Below, one piece after another: positions 1 through 5,612 of a DNA stretch of 12,476 nt. Below the pieces are notes generated by a model, which worked only from the letters and a program-made list of their open reading frames with translations, did not search any database and was not told the origin of the DNA. The translations under genes were made by a program, and so were the position numbers. Positions within the stretch are counted from its first letter, which is position 1. Each line of letters opens with the position of its first letter. This stretch comes from a bacterium (GTDB lineage: Bacteria; Patescibacteriota; CPR2; UBA1875; JAJYID01). The stretch is taken from NCBI GenBank assembly GCA_021791015.1, contig JAJYFH010000011.1:1-12476 (forward strand), in the 5' to 3' direction.

Positions 1-24
1 ATAACCCATTACTGCATCTGCCAT
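1..24 (-). CDS. 5' end of an unidentified small protein (partial)
   Basis: Only the first eight codons are inside the window, reading MADAVMGY and then running off the left edge. The start is well supported: a near-perfect Shine-Dalgarno core (AAGGAGGTGA) lies just upstream of the ATG at 22-24. A perfect -35 hexamer (TTGACA) sits about 70 bp upstream. The sequence is too short to identify. The opening is reminiscent of small Cys-rich proteins (DUF5679-like) that I recall from Patescibacteria, but this is a guess and nothing visible proves it. It follows trxB on the same strand but seems to have its own promoter. Confidence 0.55.
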
Positions 25-66
25 ATGTATCACCTCCTTCCCATAAAATTTTTGCTTAACACAATA

Positions 67-100
67 ATGCTAAAATGAAGCATAAAAATATCTTTGTCAA
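67..100 (-). promoter_or_regulatory. Putative promoter of the leftmost gene
   Basis: On the minus strand a perfect -35 hexamer TTGACA lies at 95-100. The -10 is unclear: 17-18 bp downstream the best matches are CATTTT or ATTTTA. The -10 region is covered by a small inverted repeat, ATGCT at 67-71 and AGCAT at 79-83 with 7 bp between, which could be an operator. A DnaA box lies 8 bp upstream of the -35. The promoter is inferred from sequence only. Confidence 0.4.
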
Positions 101-108
101 GAACAAAT

Positions 109-117
109 TGTGGATAA
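109..117 (-). promoter_or_regulatory. Perfect DnaA box (TTATCCACA)
   Basis: The minus strand reads TTATCCACA, the consensus high-affinity DnaA-binding 9-mer. It lies in the 167-bp gap between trxB and the leftmost gene, 8 bp upstream of a perfect -35 hexamer, so it may link expression of the left gene to DnaA. Binding is inferred. This is one of three perfect copies in the window; fewer than one would be expected by chance. Confidence 0.45.
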
Positions 118-191
118 AACAAAGCCAGTTTGCCTAAGCGAACTAATAATTAGCGCAATGCGAGCACAAAAAGGCTTTTCTAAGCACAAAA

Positions 192-1091
192 CTAATTTTG
201 CTTTTTTGTATCGAGGTAAATGCTGTAAATGGCAATTGCGCCCTCAGCGGCGGCTGTAATTACCTGGCGAAGCTTGAAGCCGTTTTGAGTAATATCGCCG
301 GCAGCCCAGATGCCTTTTGAGCCAGTTTTTAGCTCGCTATCGACTGTGACATAGCCCCTGTTGTCAGTATGCAAATTTAAGTCTGCGATCAACGCCTTGT
401 TTGGGGTTGAGCCGATTTCTATAAATACTCCGTCGAGTCCGATTATCCTGCCGGTATCCAAAACCACTTTTTCAACCCTATTTTCACCTTGGATTTCCGT
501 GATGTTTGCACTATAAACGGATTCTATGTTTTTTTGCGCCTTGAGCTTCTCTACCCATGCGGGCTCGGCCTTTAGCTCTTCGCCGCGATAAATCAAATAA
601 ACTTTTTTGCAAAGCTCTGCCATGTAAAGGGCGCTCGTTACAGCCGCGTTGCCGCCGCCGACTACCGCAACTGTTTTATTTTTGAAAAACGGTCCGTCAC
701 ATGTGGCACAGTATGAGACACCTTTGCCAAGAAACTCATCCTCACCTTTTATATTTAGTTTGGTTCTATCGGCGCCCATAGCGAGCAGTATTCGTTTTGC
801 TTCATACTTCTTGTTTCCGTGCAAAATAAAATGGCCATCTTTTTTCTCAATTTTTTTAATGGAATCAGCTGTGATTTCCGCTCCGAGTTTTTTTGCATGA
901 TCTTCCATTCTTTTGCCAAGCTCTATGCCGGTTATGCCCTCGATACCAGGGTAATTTTCAACCTGGTGGGCTTGAGTGACCATTCCGCCGGGAATAGCGC
1001 CGATTACCAGAAAATCCATCTTATATCTTGCAGCGTAAATTGCGGCTGATAGACCGGCCGGTCCGGTGCCTAATATGATTAAATCGTACAT
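192..1091 (-). CDS. trxB: Thioredoxin reductase (FAD, CxxC disulfide oxidoreductase)
   Basis: A 299-residue low-molecular-weight thioredoxin reductase, a cytosolic flavoenzyme that passes reducing equivalents through FAD and a redox-active disulfide to thioredoxin. Visible are the N-terminal FAD dinucleotide fold (GTGPAG, residues 8-13), the redox motif CATC (C128 and C131), the second dinucleotide fold (GGGNAA, 145-150) and the C-terminal FAD motif AAGD (263-266) followed by RQVITAAAEG. The HRRxxxR motif that usually holds the NADPH 2'-phosphate is replaced by YRGEELKA (168-175), so the electron donor may not be NADPH. I chose the ATG at 1089-1091 because AGGGAG lies just upstream and the FAD fold begins there; an in-frame ATG 45 bp upstream would add 15 atypical residues. 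A good sigma70-type promoter precedes it. The length is normal for the family. Confidence 0.93.
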   Translation of the reverse strand: MYDLIILGTGPAGLSAAIYAARYKMDFLVIGAIPGGMVTQAHQVENYPGIEGITGIELGKRMEDHAKKLGAEITADSIKKIEKKDGHFILHGNKKYEAKRILLAMGADRTKLNIKGEDEFLGKGVSYCATCDGPFFKNKTVAVVGGGNAAVTSALYMAELCKKVYLIYRGEELKAEPAWVEKLKAQKNIESVYSANITEIQGENRVEKVVLDTGRIIGLDGVFIEIGSTPNKALIADLNLHTDNRGYVTVDSELKTGSKGIWAAGDITQNGFKLRQVITAAAEGAIAIYSIYLDTKKQN

Positions 1092-1127
1092 TTGTCGCTC
1101 CCTTTTGATTACTGTTTTTACTGAGTT

Positions 1128-1156
1128 ATTATACATTTTGAGATCTAAGTTGGCAA
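1128..1156 (-). promoter_or_regulatory. Promoter of trxB
   Basis: On the minus strand a -35 TTGCCA (1151-1156, 5 of 6 consensus) and a -10 TATAAT (1128-1133, 6 of 6) are separated by exactly 17 bp. Initiation near 1121 would give a leader of about 30 nt that contains the AGGGAG ribosome binding site. The -10 lies inside the alternative 15-residue N-terminal extension of trxB, which argues against that longer start. Confidence 0.7.
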
Positions 1157-1265
1157 TGTATGCTTTACTATTCTTTGTTTACATTGAACTTCAAATATTC
1201 ATTTTTACCGCTGTTGCTTTAATCAACATGTGCTGGCAGCCACCCTTTTTAATTGGTTTTTGACA

Positions 1266-1694
1266 TTAAGCCGTTTTCGAAGAATGTTCTAGTACGGAGC
1301 ATACGAACTTTTTTCGCTCTGCGAAGTTGGGAATTTGTTCCTCCAAAATCCTAACTAAAAATCGTCCTATTGTATATTCGTTTTTCAACGATTCCTTAAA
1401 ATTCTTTTCAAATCCATCATTGGTAAATTCACTTTGAAGGTGGGCAATTATTTCCTTGACCTTAAATTTGTTATTTGATGTGTGTTCCCCTCTTGTGAAA
1501 ATATAAAAGTTTTTCGAATCATGAGTCACAAAGCGTATATTATCCAAAACTCTTGCTTCAATCAAATTTGACTTAGCGACTGTATCAATACCTTGGCACA
1601 AGGACTTCAAATCGCTTTCTTTGATCTTGTAGTTTTGAAAGTATTTAGTTTCATCAAAATTTTTTGCTACGATTTTATGTATTGTCTTCTTTAT
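1266..1694 (-). CDS. Hypothetical protein of about 142 aa, possible AUA start
   Basis: I do not recognise this family. The frame is open from just after a stop at 1698-1700. There is no ATG, GTG or TTG near the 5' end; the first conventional start is a TTG at 1608-1610, with only a weak AAAG-type ribosome binding site, giving 114 aa. A strong GGAGGG lies 7 nt upstream of an ATA codon at 1692-1694, and that ATA overlaps the stop of the upstream gene as TAATA. This is ideal geometry for coupled initiation, so I favour a start at 1694 and about 142 aa. The product is soluble, charged and Lys/Glu-rich, with no signal peptide or membrane segment. It almost certainly forms an operon with the 211-aa gene, and its function is linked to that one. 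A sequencing error or variant that turned ATG into ATA is a simple alternative. Confidence 0.6.
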   Translation of the reverse strand: MKKTIHKIVAKNFDETKYFQNYKIKESDLKSLCQGIDTVAKSNLIEARVLDNIRFVTHDSKNFYIFTRGEHTSNNKFKVKEIIAHLQSEFTNDGFEKNFKESLKNEYTIGRFLVRILEEQIPNFAERKKFVCSVLEHSSKTA

Positions 1695-2326
1695 TGTTTA
1701 ACCCTCCCTTCCCTGTATTTATTTTCAAGGAATTTAGTAAAGGCTATCATTTCCGTCTGTTTTGCCGGCATTGATTGATTCAGCTCTCTTCTTGTAGAGT
1801 TGTCTTCCATATCGATTTTGGGATCGAATGCAAACTGTAATCTGGTATCTTTAATAATTAGTCTGTTTGTATCTTCAACCTTTCTTTTTTTATAAAACTC
1901 TTTAAGAAGTGCTCTAACCTTTTTAGCTATTTTCTTATTTCTTTTTGTCCATTCTATATATTCTTCTGTTTCCCCATTTTTTGAAGCTTCTTTAATTGCC
2001 TTAAGCCAAAGATCCAGAGGTTCGCCTGTTTTTAATTTTCCAAAGTCTAGATTATTTTTCTTAGCGTAATAATGAAGTATTTTGTTTTGATTTTTAAACT
2101 GTTCTTCGGGCTGGTCTGGGTCTTCAGTATCTACCCATGGCCATGGAATACCATAGTCGGTGTGACCCTCGCAGGAGGCAGTGGTTGTAATACCCATTGC
2201 CTTCAAGAAAACAATGGTCTCCTTAATGCCAGAGTCGATTGGTTTCCCCAGCGCATCGCCAGTTTTGTCAACCTCTGCCCTAATCTGTTCAAGTTTTTTT
2301 GCTTTTTTCTTCCTGAGTACTGTCAT
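1691..2326 (-). CDS. Hypothetical protein with an SCEGH motif, 211 aa
   Basis: A soluble, highly charged protein that I cannot assign to a named family. The N-terminus (1-20) is Lys-rich. The most conserved-looking part is ITTTASCEGH (46-55) followed by PWPWVDT (61-67). A Cys/Glu/His cluster with a nearby aromatic-Asp motif looks like a metal site or an active site, but that is inference. A Lys-rich, probably helical segment (about 124-150) follows. No membrane segment or signal peptide is seen. The ATG at 2324-2326 has no clear ribosome binding site; it lies 10 nt after the stop of a 16-codon ORF, so translation may be coupled to that. Its last codons carry the GGAGGG ribosome binding site of the next gene. 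It follows the CAP gene on the same strand after a 97-bp gap. Confidence 0.72.
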   Translation of the reverse strand: MTVLRKKKAKKLEQIRAEVDKTGDALGKPIDSGIKETIVFLKAMGITTTASCEGHTDYGIPWPWVDTEDPDQPEEQFKNQNKILHYYAKKNNLDFGKLKTGEPLDLWLKAIKEASKNGETEEYIEWTKRNKKIAKKVRALLKEFYKKRKVEDTNRLIIKDTRLQFAFDPKIDMEDNSTRRELNQSMPAKQTEMIAFTKFLENKYREGRVKQ

Positions 2327-2336
2327 ATCTTTTTAT

Positions 2337-2387
2337 CTATTTGTTATTTCTTTTTGTTTTGTCTGCGTAAATTCTTCTAGATACCAT
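2337..2387 (-). CDS. Possible 16-aa leader peptide
   Basis: An ORF of 16 codons reading MVSRRIYADKTKRNNK, very basic, begins with an ATG at 2385-2387 and ends with TAG 10 nt before the 211-aa gene. A GGTGA element lies about 10 nt upstream. Its ATG overlaps the stop of an even smaller ORF as TAATG. It could be a leader peptide that couples translation to the downstream gene, a remnant, or chance. Nothing in the sequence alone proves translation. Confidence 0.25.
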   Translation of the reverse strand: MVSRRIYADKTKRNNK

Positions 2388-2404
2388 TAATACAAACTCA
2401 CCAT
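2387..2404 (-). CDS. Possible 5-aa mini-ORF with good ribosome binding site
   Basis: The mini-ORF reads MVSLY then TAA. It has a GAGAGG ribosome binding site (2413-2418) 8 nt upstream of its ATG, the best-placed such site in this gap. Its stop overlaps the next ATG (TAATG). It probably acts, if at all, as a ribosome loading site for the reading frames downstream. Confidence 0.22.
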   Translation of the reverse strand: MVSLY

Positions 2405-2423
2405 TTATATTTCCTCTCTTCAA

Positions 2424-3266
2424 TTAAAAAATTGTGCGGATATTTATGATTATAAATGCTAGAAAAACTGTATTTATGCCGAGAGAGAATCGAAATCGGT
2501 TCAGATTCTTTCTATCCTTGTGCTCTTTGTTTAATCTCATCATAATGCCATCAAAGATCAAAAGTGCAAATACTATGCTGTATAGAATGAAATAAGGCAC
2601 CCTTCCCGGTAGAAGCGGATTTTTCAGGTTAAAGCTTGGGGAGACTGATTTTGTTCCGGCAACAAGCTGTGGGCTTGAGGTAGTCGCTATCGAAGGCTCG
2701 CCAAAAAGCTGTACTGCCAGTGTCACCTCATGGCCGTTTATTTTACCATTGCCGACAGCCACTCCCGTATCTGTAAAATCCTTGTCCAAAATGTTTCTTT
2801 TGTGGCTGGGGCTTGCCATCCAGGCGCTAATCATGACTGTAGAGTTTGAAAATCCTTTTGCCAGGTTTTCTCCGGCTGATTTGTAGTTATATCCGGCATT
2901 GTCGATAAATGTCCAGGCCTTTTCGCCTGTTGGTGAAGTGTGGTCCCAATAATTTTTTGCAAGCATATCCTGGAGTTTTGATTTCGCGGCCATATCAAGC
3001 AGGTTGTTTTCTTTTAGCGCACTTTCATTATTTATTTCTCTTTGCTTGTTGATACCGGAAAATATTTGTTTTTGCATTTGTAAAGGGTTTGAAGTTGTTG
3101 GTGAAATGTATGTTATGCCAAAAGCTGCTTGTGACAAAATTAAACTTAAGGAATAGACTGAAAGCATAAAGTGCCGAAATGCATGCGGTCTGTGAGAATT
3201 TTTCCTGCTCGGAATGAAGAGTTTATGCAAGTAATCTAGAAAGTTGGCTTTTTGTTTTTTATTCAC
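2424..3266 (-). CDS. CAP/SCP-domain membrane protein
   Basis: A 280-residue protein with a CAP (SCP/PR-1/Ag5) domain outside the membrane. A basic N-terminus (1-31) leads into one hydrophobic segment (about 32-54), then the CAP domain (about 65-190) with the expected pattern: H109 in WDHTSPTG, AGENLAKGF with E133, and W149-ASPSHKRNIL with H155. A linker follows, then two more hydrophobic segments (about 222-243 and 260-277). Bacterial CAP proteins are widespread but their biochemical role is mostly unknown; they are often surface or envelope proteins. The start is a GTG (3264-3266) with no ribosome binding site. A TATAAT box ends 6 bp before it, so the transcript would begin on the GTG itself. 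The next gene upstream is murC, across a 349-bp gap. The two C-terminal membrane helices are unusual for the family. Confidence 0.85.
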   Translation of the reverse strand: MNKKQKANFLDYLHKLFIPSRKNSHRPHAFRHFMLSVYSLSLILSQAAFGITYISPTTSNPLQMQKQIFSGINKQREINNESALKENNLLDMAAKSKLQDMLAKNYWDHTSPTGEKAWTFIDNAGYNYKSAGENLAKGFSNSTVMISAWMASPSHKRNILDKDFTDTGVAVGNGKINGHEVTLAVQLFGEPSIATTSSPQLVAGTKSVSPSFNLKNPLLPGRVPYFILYSIVFALLIFDGIMMRLNKEHKDRKNLNRFRFSLGINTVFLAFIIINIRTIF

Positions 3267-3272
3267 ACAAAA

Positions 3273-3281
3273 ATTATAGCA
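3273..3281 (-). promoter_or_regulatory. Extended -10 promoter, leaderless start of the CAP gene
   Basis: The minus strand reads TGCTATAAT, an extended -10 (TGn plus perfect TATAAT). Six bases separate it from the GTG start codon, so +1 would fall on the G of GTG. No ribosome binding site exists, in agreement with a leaderless mRNA. No good -35 is seen; that position is occupied by the inverted repeat at 3287-3318. Confidence 0.6.
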
Positions 3282-3286
3282 TAAAG

Positions 3287-3318
3287 AACAAAAAGCGCTC
3301 CAATGAACGCTTTTTGTT
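3287..3318. terminator. Perfect 11-bp inverted repeat, likely bidirectional terminator or operator
   Basis: Arms AACAAAAAGCG (3287-3297) and CGCTTTTTGTT (3308-3318) pair perfectly around a 10-nt loop. On either strand the AGCG/CGCT core is followed by five T residues, so it can work as a weak intrinsic terminator for the minus-strand transcript coming from murC. It also covers the place where a -35 of the CAP promoter would lie, so an operator is possible too. Confidence 0.45.
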
Positions 3319-3376
3319 TGGGGGTGATTGAGAGTTATTTTTGATAGAGTCTGTAAGGATACACAACAATAATATT

Positions 3377-3385
3377 TTATCCACA
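3377..3385 (+). promoter_or_regulatory. Perfect DnaA box (TTATCCACA)
   Basis: The plus strand carries the exact DnaA consensus 9-mer. It points toward a second perfect box at 3468-3476 in the opposite orientation, with 82 AT-rich bases between them. Paired inverted boxes in non-coding DNA are typical of origins, DnaA-regulated promoters and DnaA titration sites. The function here is inferred. Confidence 0.5.
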
Positions 3386-3467
3386 GCTTCTATTGTTCCA
3401 TCCCCTCTCAAAAAGGAACTTGATAGAAATTGTATTTGAAACAAAAACGTCTGTCAATTCCCTTTGT

Positions 3468-3476
3468 TGTGGATAA
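3468..3476 (-). promoter_or_regulatory. Perfect DnaA box (TTATCCACA), inverted
   Basis: The minus strand reads TTATCCACA exactly, facing the copy at 3377-3385. A TATAAT begins 6 bp after it on the plus strand. No dnaA or dnaN gene is in the window, so an origin cannot be supported by gene context. Confidence 0.5.
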
Positions 3477-3574
3477 GATGTGTATAATCTAATTATCAAA
3501 CATCAAGTCTCAATGTTCAGGCGCATTCCAGGCAATAATTTTTTAATGTTTTGAGTTTAAAATTTTGGGATTGG

Positions 3575-3607
3575 TTGATCATTGGGATGTTTGAGAACTT
3601 GATCATT
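3575..3607. repeat. Short direct repeat TTGATCATT
   Basis: Two copies of TTGATCATT begin 24 bp apart (3575 and 3599), each containing the palindrome TGATCA. They lie just downstream of the murC stop. They could be a protein-binding pair, since their phasing is close to two helical turns, or chance in AT-rich DNA. Confidence 0.25.
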
Positions 3608-3611
3608 TTAG

Positions 3612-3633
3612 TTTCTTAGCAAATGCTAAGAAA
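3612..3633. repeat. 10-bp inverted repeat across the murC stop codon
   Basis: Arms TTTCTTAGCA (3612-3621) and TGCTAAGAAA (3624-3633) pair perfectly with a 2-nt centre. In RNA the innermost pairs would open to form a loop. The TAA stop of murC (3616-3618) lies in one arm. No T-run follows on the minus strand, so it is not a classical terminator; it may protect the 3' end of the mRNA. Confidence 0.35.
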
Positions 3634-4986
3634 TTCTTCTGCCACTTCGTTTACCGGTCCGGCGCCGATAGTCAGGACAATATCATTTTCTTTGGTGGTT
3701 TCCTTTAGTTCTTTTACAGCATCGCTAAACTTCGGGATGTATTTTGCAGATTTACCATTCTTCTTTAGGAGTCTGGCCAGAGTTTCTCCTGATACTGATT
3801 CCATATCTTCTTTGGTGTCGCGAACCGCATAAATTCGGGGAATTATAATTTCGTCGGCTTCTTTCAGGGCGCTTGCGAAGTCATTTAGAAGGATCCTTGT
3901 TCTTGAGTGCTGATGCGGCTGAAAAACGCAGACTAATCTCCTTTTCGGATAAAAGCTTTTGATGGCTTGAAGAGTTGCTTGGATTTCTGTCGGATGGTGT
4001 CCGTAGTCGTCAATTACTAAAACCCCTTCCTTTTCTCCCCTGGTTTCCATTCGCCTGGCAGCTCCCGAGAAATTCTGCACGCTTTCTTTGATTGTCTTTA
4101 GCTTTATCCCGTGCTCAAGTGCCACAACCACCGCTGCTGTGATATTTAAAATCGTATGGATGCCCGGGATTTTTGTCTCAAACTCGCCTAGGTCAGTGTT
4201 GTTTTTTGTGATTTTAAACTTTTGGGTACCGTCTTCTATTTTGATGATTGAGGCTTGATAGTTTGCCTTGTTTAAGCCATATGACACCAGTCTGCCCTTA
4301 AATCCTTGTGCGATGCCCCTTACATTGTCATCATCAAAACAAGCGACAAGCAAGCTGCTCTCGTCCATATCGTTTACGAAGTCGGAAAATGCGGATTTAA
4401 TGTCATCTAAGTCTTTATAGTAGTCTAAGTGATCAGCTTCAATATTTGTAATCACCGCAACCTTGGGATGAATGTTCAAAAAAGCCCTCTTGTACTCGCA
4501 GGCTTCGGCAATGAAGTATTTGCCCTTTCCGTTTTTTGCGTGGCTTCCGATATTTCGCACTTCTCCGCCAATCGCGATAGTGGGGTCCTTTTTTGCTTTC
4601 TCAAATATCTCGGCGATAAGGCTTGCCGTTGTAGTCTTGCCGTGGGTTCCCGCCACAGCTATGCCAGTCGCCCTATCCATGAGCAGTCCCAGGAGTTCAC
4701 CCCTGGAAAGAATTGGCAATTTCAGTTTCATGGCCTTTATGCGCTCAGGGTTATTCTCCGGGATGGCGCCGCTAATCACAACGATATCGGTATTGTCCGG
4801 TAAATGTTTGGCCTCGTGCCCTTTATATATTTTGGCGCCGGATTTCCTTAACTTCTCCGTAATCTCGTTTGAAACTAAGTCGGAGCCTGAGATGGCGTTC
4901 CCTCTCTCGAGTAAAATTGCAGCCAATGCGCTCATACCGATACCTGCCACCCCGATAAAATGATAATGTTTCTTTTTTGTGCTCAT
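3616..4986 (-). CDS. murC: UDP-N-acetylmuramate--L-alanine ligase (MurC)
   Basis: A 456-residue Mur ligase that adds L-alanine to UDP-MurNAc with ATP, the first step of the peptidoglycan stem peptide, in the cytosol. Seen in order: N-terminal UDP-binding fold with GVAGIGMSA (12-20), the ATP loop GTHGKTTT (113-120), EACEYKRAFL (161-170) followed by NIEADHLDYY (181-190) typical of the central domain, and in the C-terminal domain DDYGHHPTEI and FQPHQHSRT. All domains are complete and the length is standard. The start ATG at 4984-4986 has no ribosome binding site but an extended -10 lies 9 bp upstream, suggesting an almost leaderless mRNA. It diverges from the gene at 5097. With alr further right it shows that the cell makes its own peptidoglycan precursors. 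The EACEY variant at 161-165, where many MurC have a DES motif, looks lineage-specific. Confidence 0.96.
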   Translation of the reverse strand: MSTKKKHYHFIGVAGIGMSALAAILLERGNAISGSDLVSNEITEKLRKSGAKIYKGHEAKHLPDNTDIVVISGAIPENNPERIKAMKLKLPILSRGELLGLLMDRATGIAVAGTHGKTTTASLIAEIFEKAKKDPTIAIGGEVRNIGSHAKNGKGKYFIAEACEYKRAFLNIHPKVAVITNIEADHLDYYKDLDDIKSAFSDFVNDMDESSLLVACFDDDNVRGIAQGFKGRLVSYGLNKANYQASIIKIEDGTQKFKITKNNTDLGEFETKIPGIHTILNITAAVVVALEHGIKLKTIKESVQNFSGAARRMETRGEKEGVLVIDDYGHHPTEIQATLQAIKSFYPKRRLVCVFQPHQHSRTRILLNDFASALKEADEIIIPRIYAVRDTKEDMESVSGETLARLLKKNGKSAKYIPKFSDAVKELKETTKENDIVLTIGAGPVNEVAEEFLSIC

Positions 4987-4995
4987 GTAGGTTAA

Positions 4996-5004
4996 ATTTT
5001 ACCA
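4996..5004 (-). promoter_or_regulatory. Extended -10 promoter of murC
   Basis: The minus strand reads TGGTAAAAT, an extended -10 element. Nine bases separate it from the ATG, so initiation 7 bp downstream would leave a leader of about 3 nt, too short for a ribosome binding site. None is seen. No convincing -35 is present. Confidence 0.5.
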
Positions 5005-5025
5005 TAAAAAAGAAGAAAAAAACAT

Positions 5026-5054
5026 TTGCCTTTTGGCGCGCAGGTTGATATTAT
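5026..5054 (+). promoter_or_regulatory. Promoter of the conserved membrane protein gene
   Basis: A -35 TTGCCT (5026-5031, 4 of 6), a 17-bp spacer and a -10 TATTAT (5049-5054, 5 of 6), which is extended by TGA just before it. Initiation near 5061 would give a leader of about 36 nt carrying AAAGGAGG at 5085-5092, an excellent ribosome binding site for the ATG at 5097. It is divergent from the murC promoter, with about 20 bp between the two elements. Confidence 0.55.
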
Positions 5055-5096
5055 TGATGCATACATAAGAGAAAATAAATTCTTAAAGGAGGAATT

Positions 5097-5570
5097 ATGA
5101 GCTCGGAAAATAAAGACATAAACTCAACACTGGTAACCAATCTGCTTATTGCCTTGGTTTTGGTTGCGGTTTTTGGCTTCGGTTATCTTGCCTATCAGCA
5201 CAAGGTTGACCAGGACAGCGTCAAGGCTGCCCAGAATCAATCATCAGAGCAGATCGATAGCAATAAATACCAAGCGGTATTTTTAACAAACGGCCAGGTT
5301 TACTTCGGCAAGCTTACTGATAACGGCGGTAATTATTTAAAACTAACTGACATTTACTATCTGCAATCCCAAGACCAGAAAAATGTTCAAAGTGCCGGGA
5401 CAAATACGAATAGCCAATCAAACCTAACCCTAATCAAACTTGGAAAAGAGCTTCATGCGCCGGAGGATATGATGGAAATCTCAAGGCAGCAGGTTCTCTT
5501 CTGGGAAAACTTGCAGGCTAACGGCAAGGTTGTCCAAGCCATCAATGACTACAAGAAGAATAATAAATAA
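5097..5570 (+). CDS. Conserved single-pass membrane protein (Patescibacteria type), unknown function
   Basis: A 157-residue protein with a short N-terminus, one transmembrane helix (about 12-33) and an outside domain. The domain has a Gln/Ser-rich linker (about 42-55), then YQAVFLTNGQVYFGKL (58-73) and YLKLTDIYYLQ (80-90), a low-complexity Asn/Gln/Ser stretch, and LIKLGKELHAPED and QQVLFWENL near the end. I recognise this pattern from many Patescibacteria genomes, where it is annotated as hypothetical; this is memory and not a database search. The start has a strong Shine-Dalgarno (AAAGGAGG, 4 nt spacing) and a promoter upstream, and a perfect terminator follows, so it is a single-gene unit. 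The TNGQVYFGKL / YLKLTDIYYL repeats suggest a small beta-rich fold, but the job is unknown. Confidence 0.85.
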   Translation: MSSENKDINSTLVTNLLIALVLVAVFGFGYLAYQHKVDQDSVKAAQNQSSEQIDSNKYQAVFLTNGQVYFGKLTDNGGNYLKLTDIYYLQSQDQKNVQSAGTNTNSQSNLTLIKLGKELHAPEDMMEISRQQVLFWENLQANGKVVQAINDYKKNNK

Positions 5571-5582
5571 AAATTTGATCTG

Positions 5583-5612
5583 AAAAAGAACCGCCCACCG
5601 GCGGTTCTTTTT
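5583..5612. terminator. Intrinsic bidirectional terminator
   Basis: A perfect 13-bp stem, AAAAAGAACCGCC (5583-5595) and GGCGGTTCTTTTT (5600-5612), with loop CACC. The GC-rich core followed by five T residues on both strands makes it a terminator for the plus-strand gene ending at 5570 and for the minus-strand aldolase-like gene, whose TAA (5611-5613) overlaps its edge. Confidence 0.9.

Larger units (their letters stand above)
3267..3615. other. 349-bp non-coding region between murC and the CAP gene
   Basis: No credible ORF is present on either strand. The region is AT-rich and contains the CAP promoter, an inverted repeat, two inverted perfect DnaA boxes 82 bp apart, a TATAAT on the plus strand (3483-3488) without a good -35, a 7-bp inverted pair TTGAGAG/CTCTCAA enclosing the first box, and a direct repeat TTGATCATT (3575-3583 and 3599-3607). 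It could hold a small RNA or a DnaA-binding regulatory or replication locus; I cannot tell which. Confidence 0.5.

Noticed and set aside
649..1049. Plus-strand reading frames opposite trxB
   Set aside because: They overlap each other and lie fully inside a well-supported gene on the other strand; low-complexity hydrophobic translations.
1200..1260. Terminator on the plus strand (GTGCTGGCAGCCAC followed by CCCTTTTT)
   Set aside because: The stem is short and bulged, and no plus-strand gene ends there.
2072..2390. Plus-strand reading frames opposite the 211-aa gene
   Set aside because: Phe/Leu-rich translations typical of the reverse strand of a Lys/Glu-rich gene.
4472..4963. Long plus-strand reading frame of 163 codons opposite murC
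   Set aside because: It is the antisense of a clearly conserved murC region, has no ribosome binding site and no family features.
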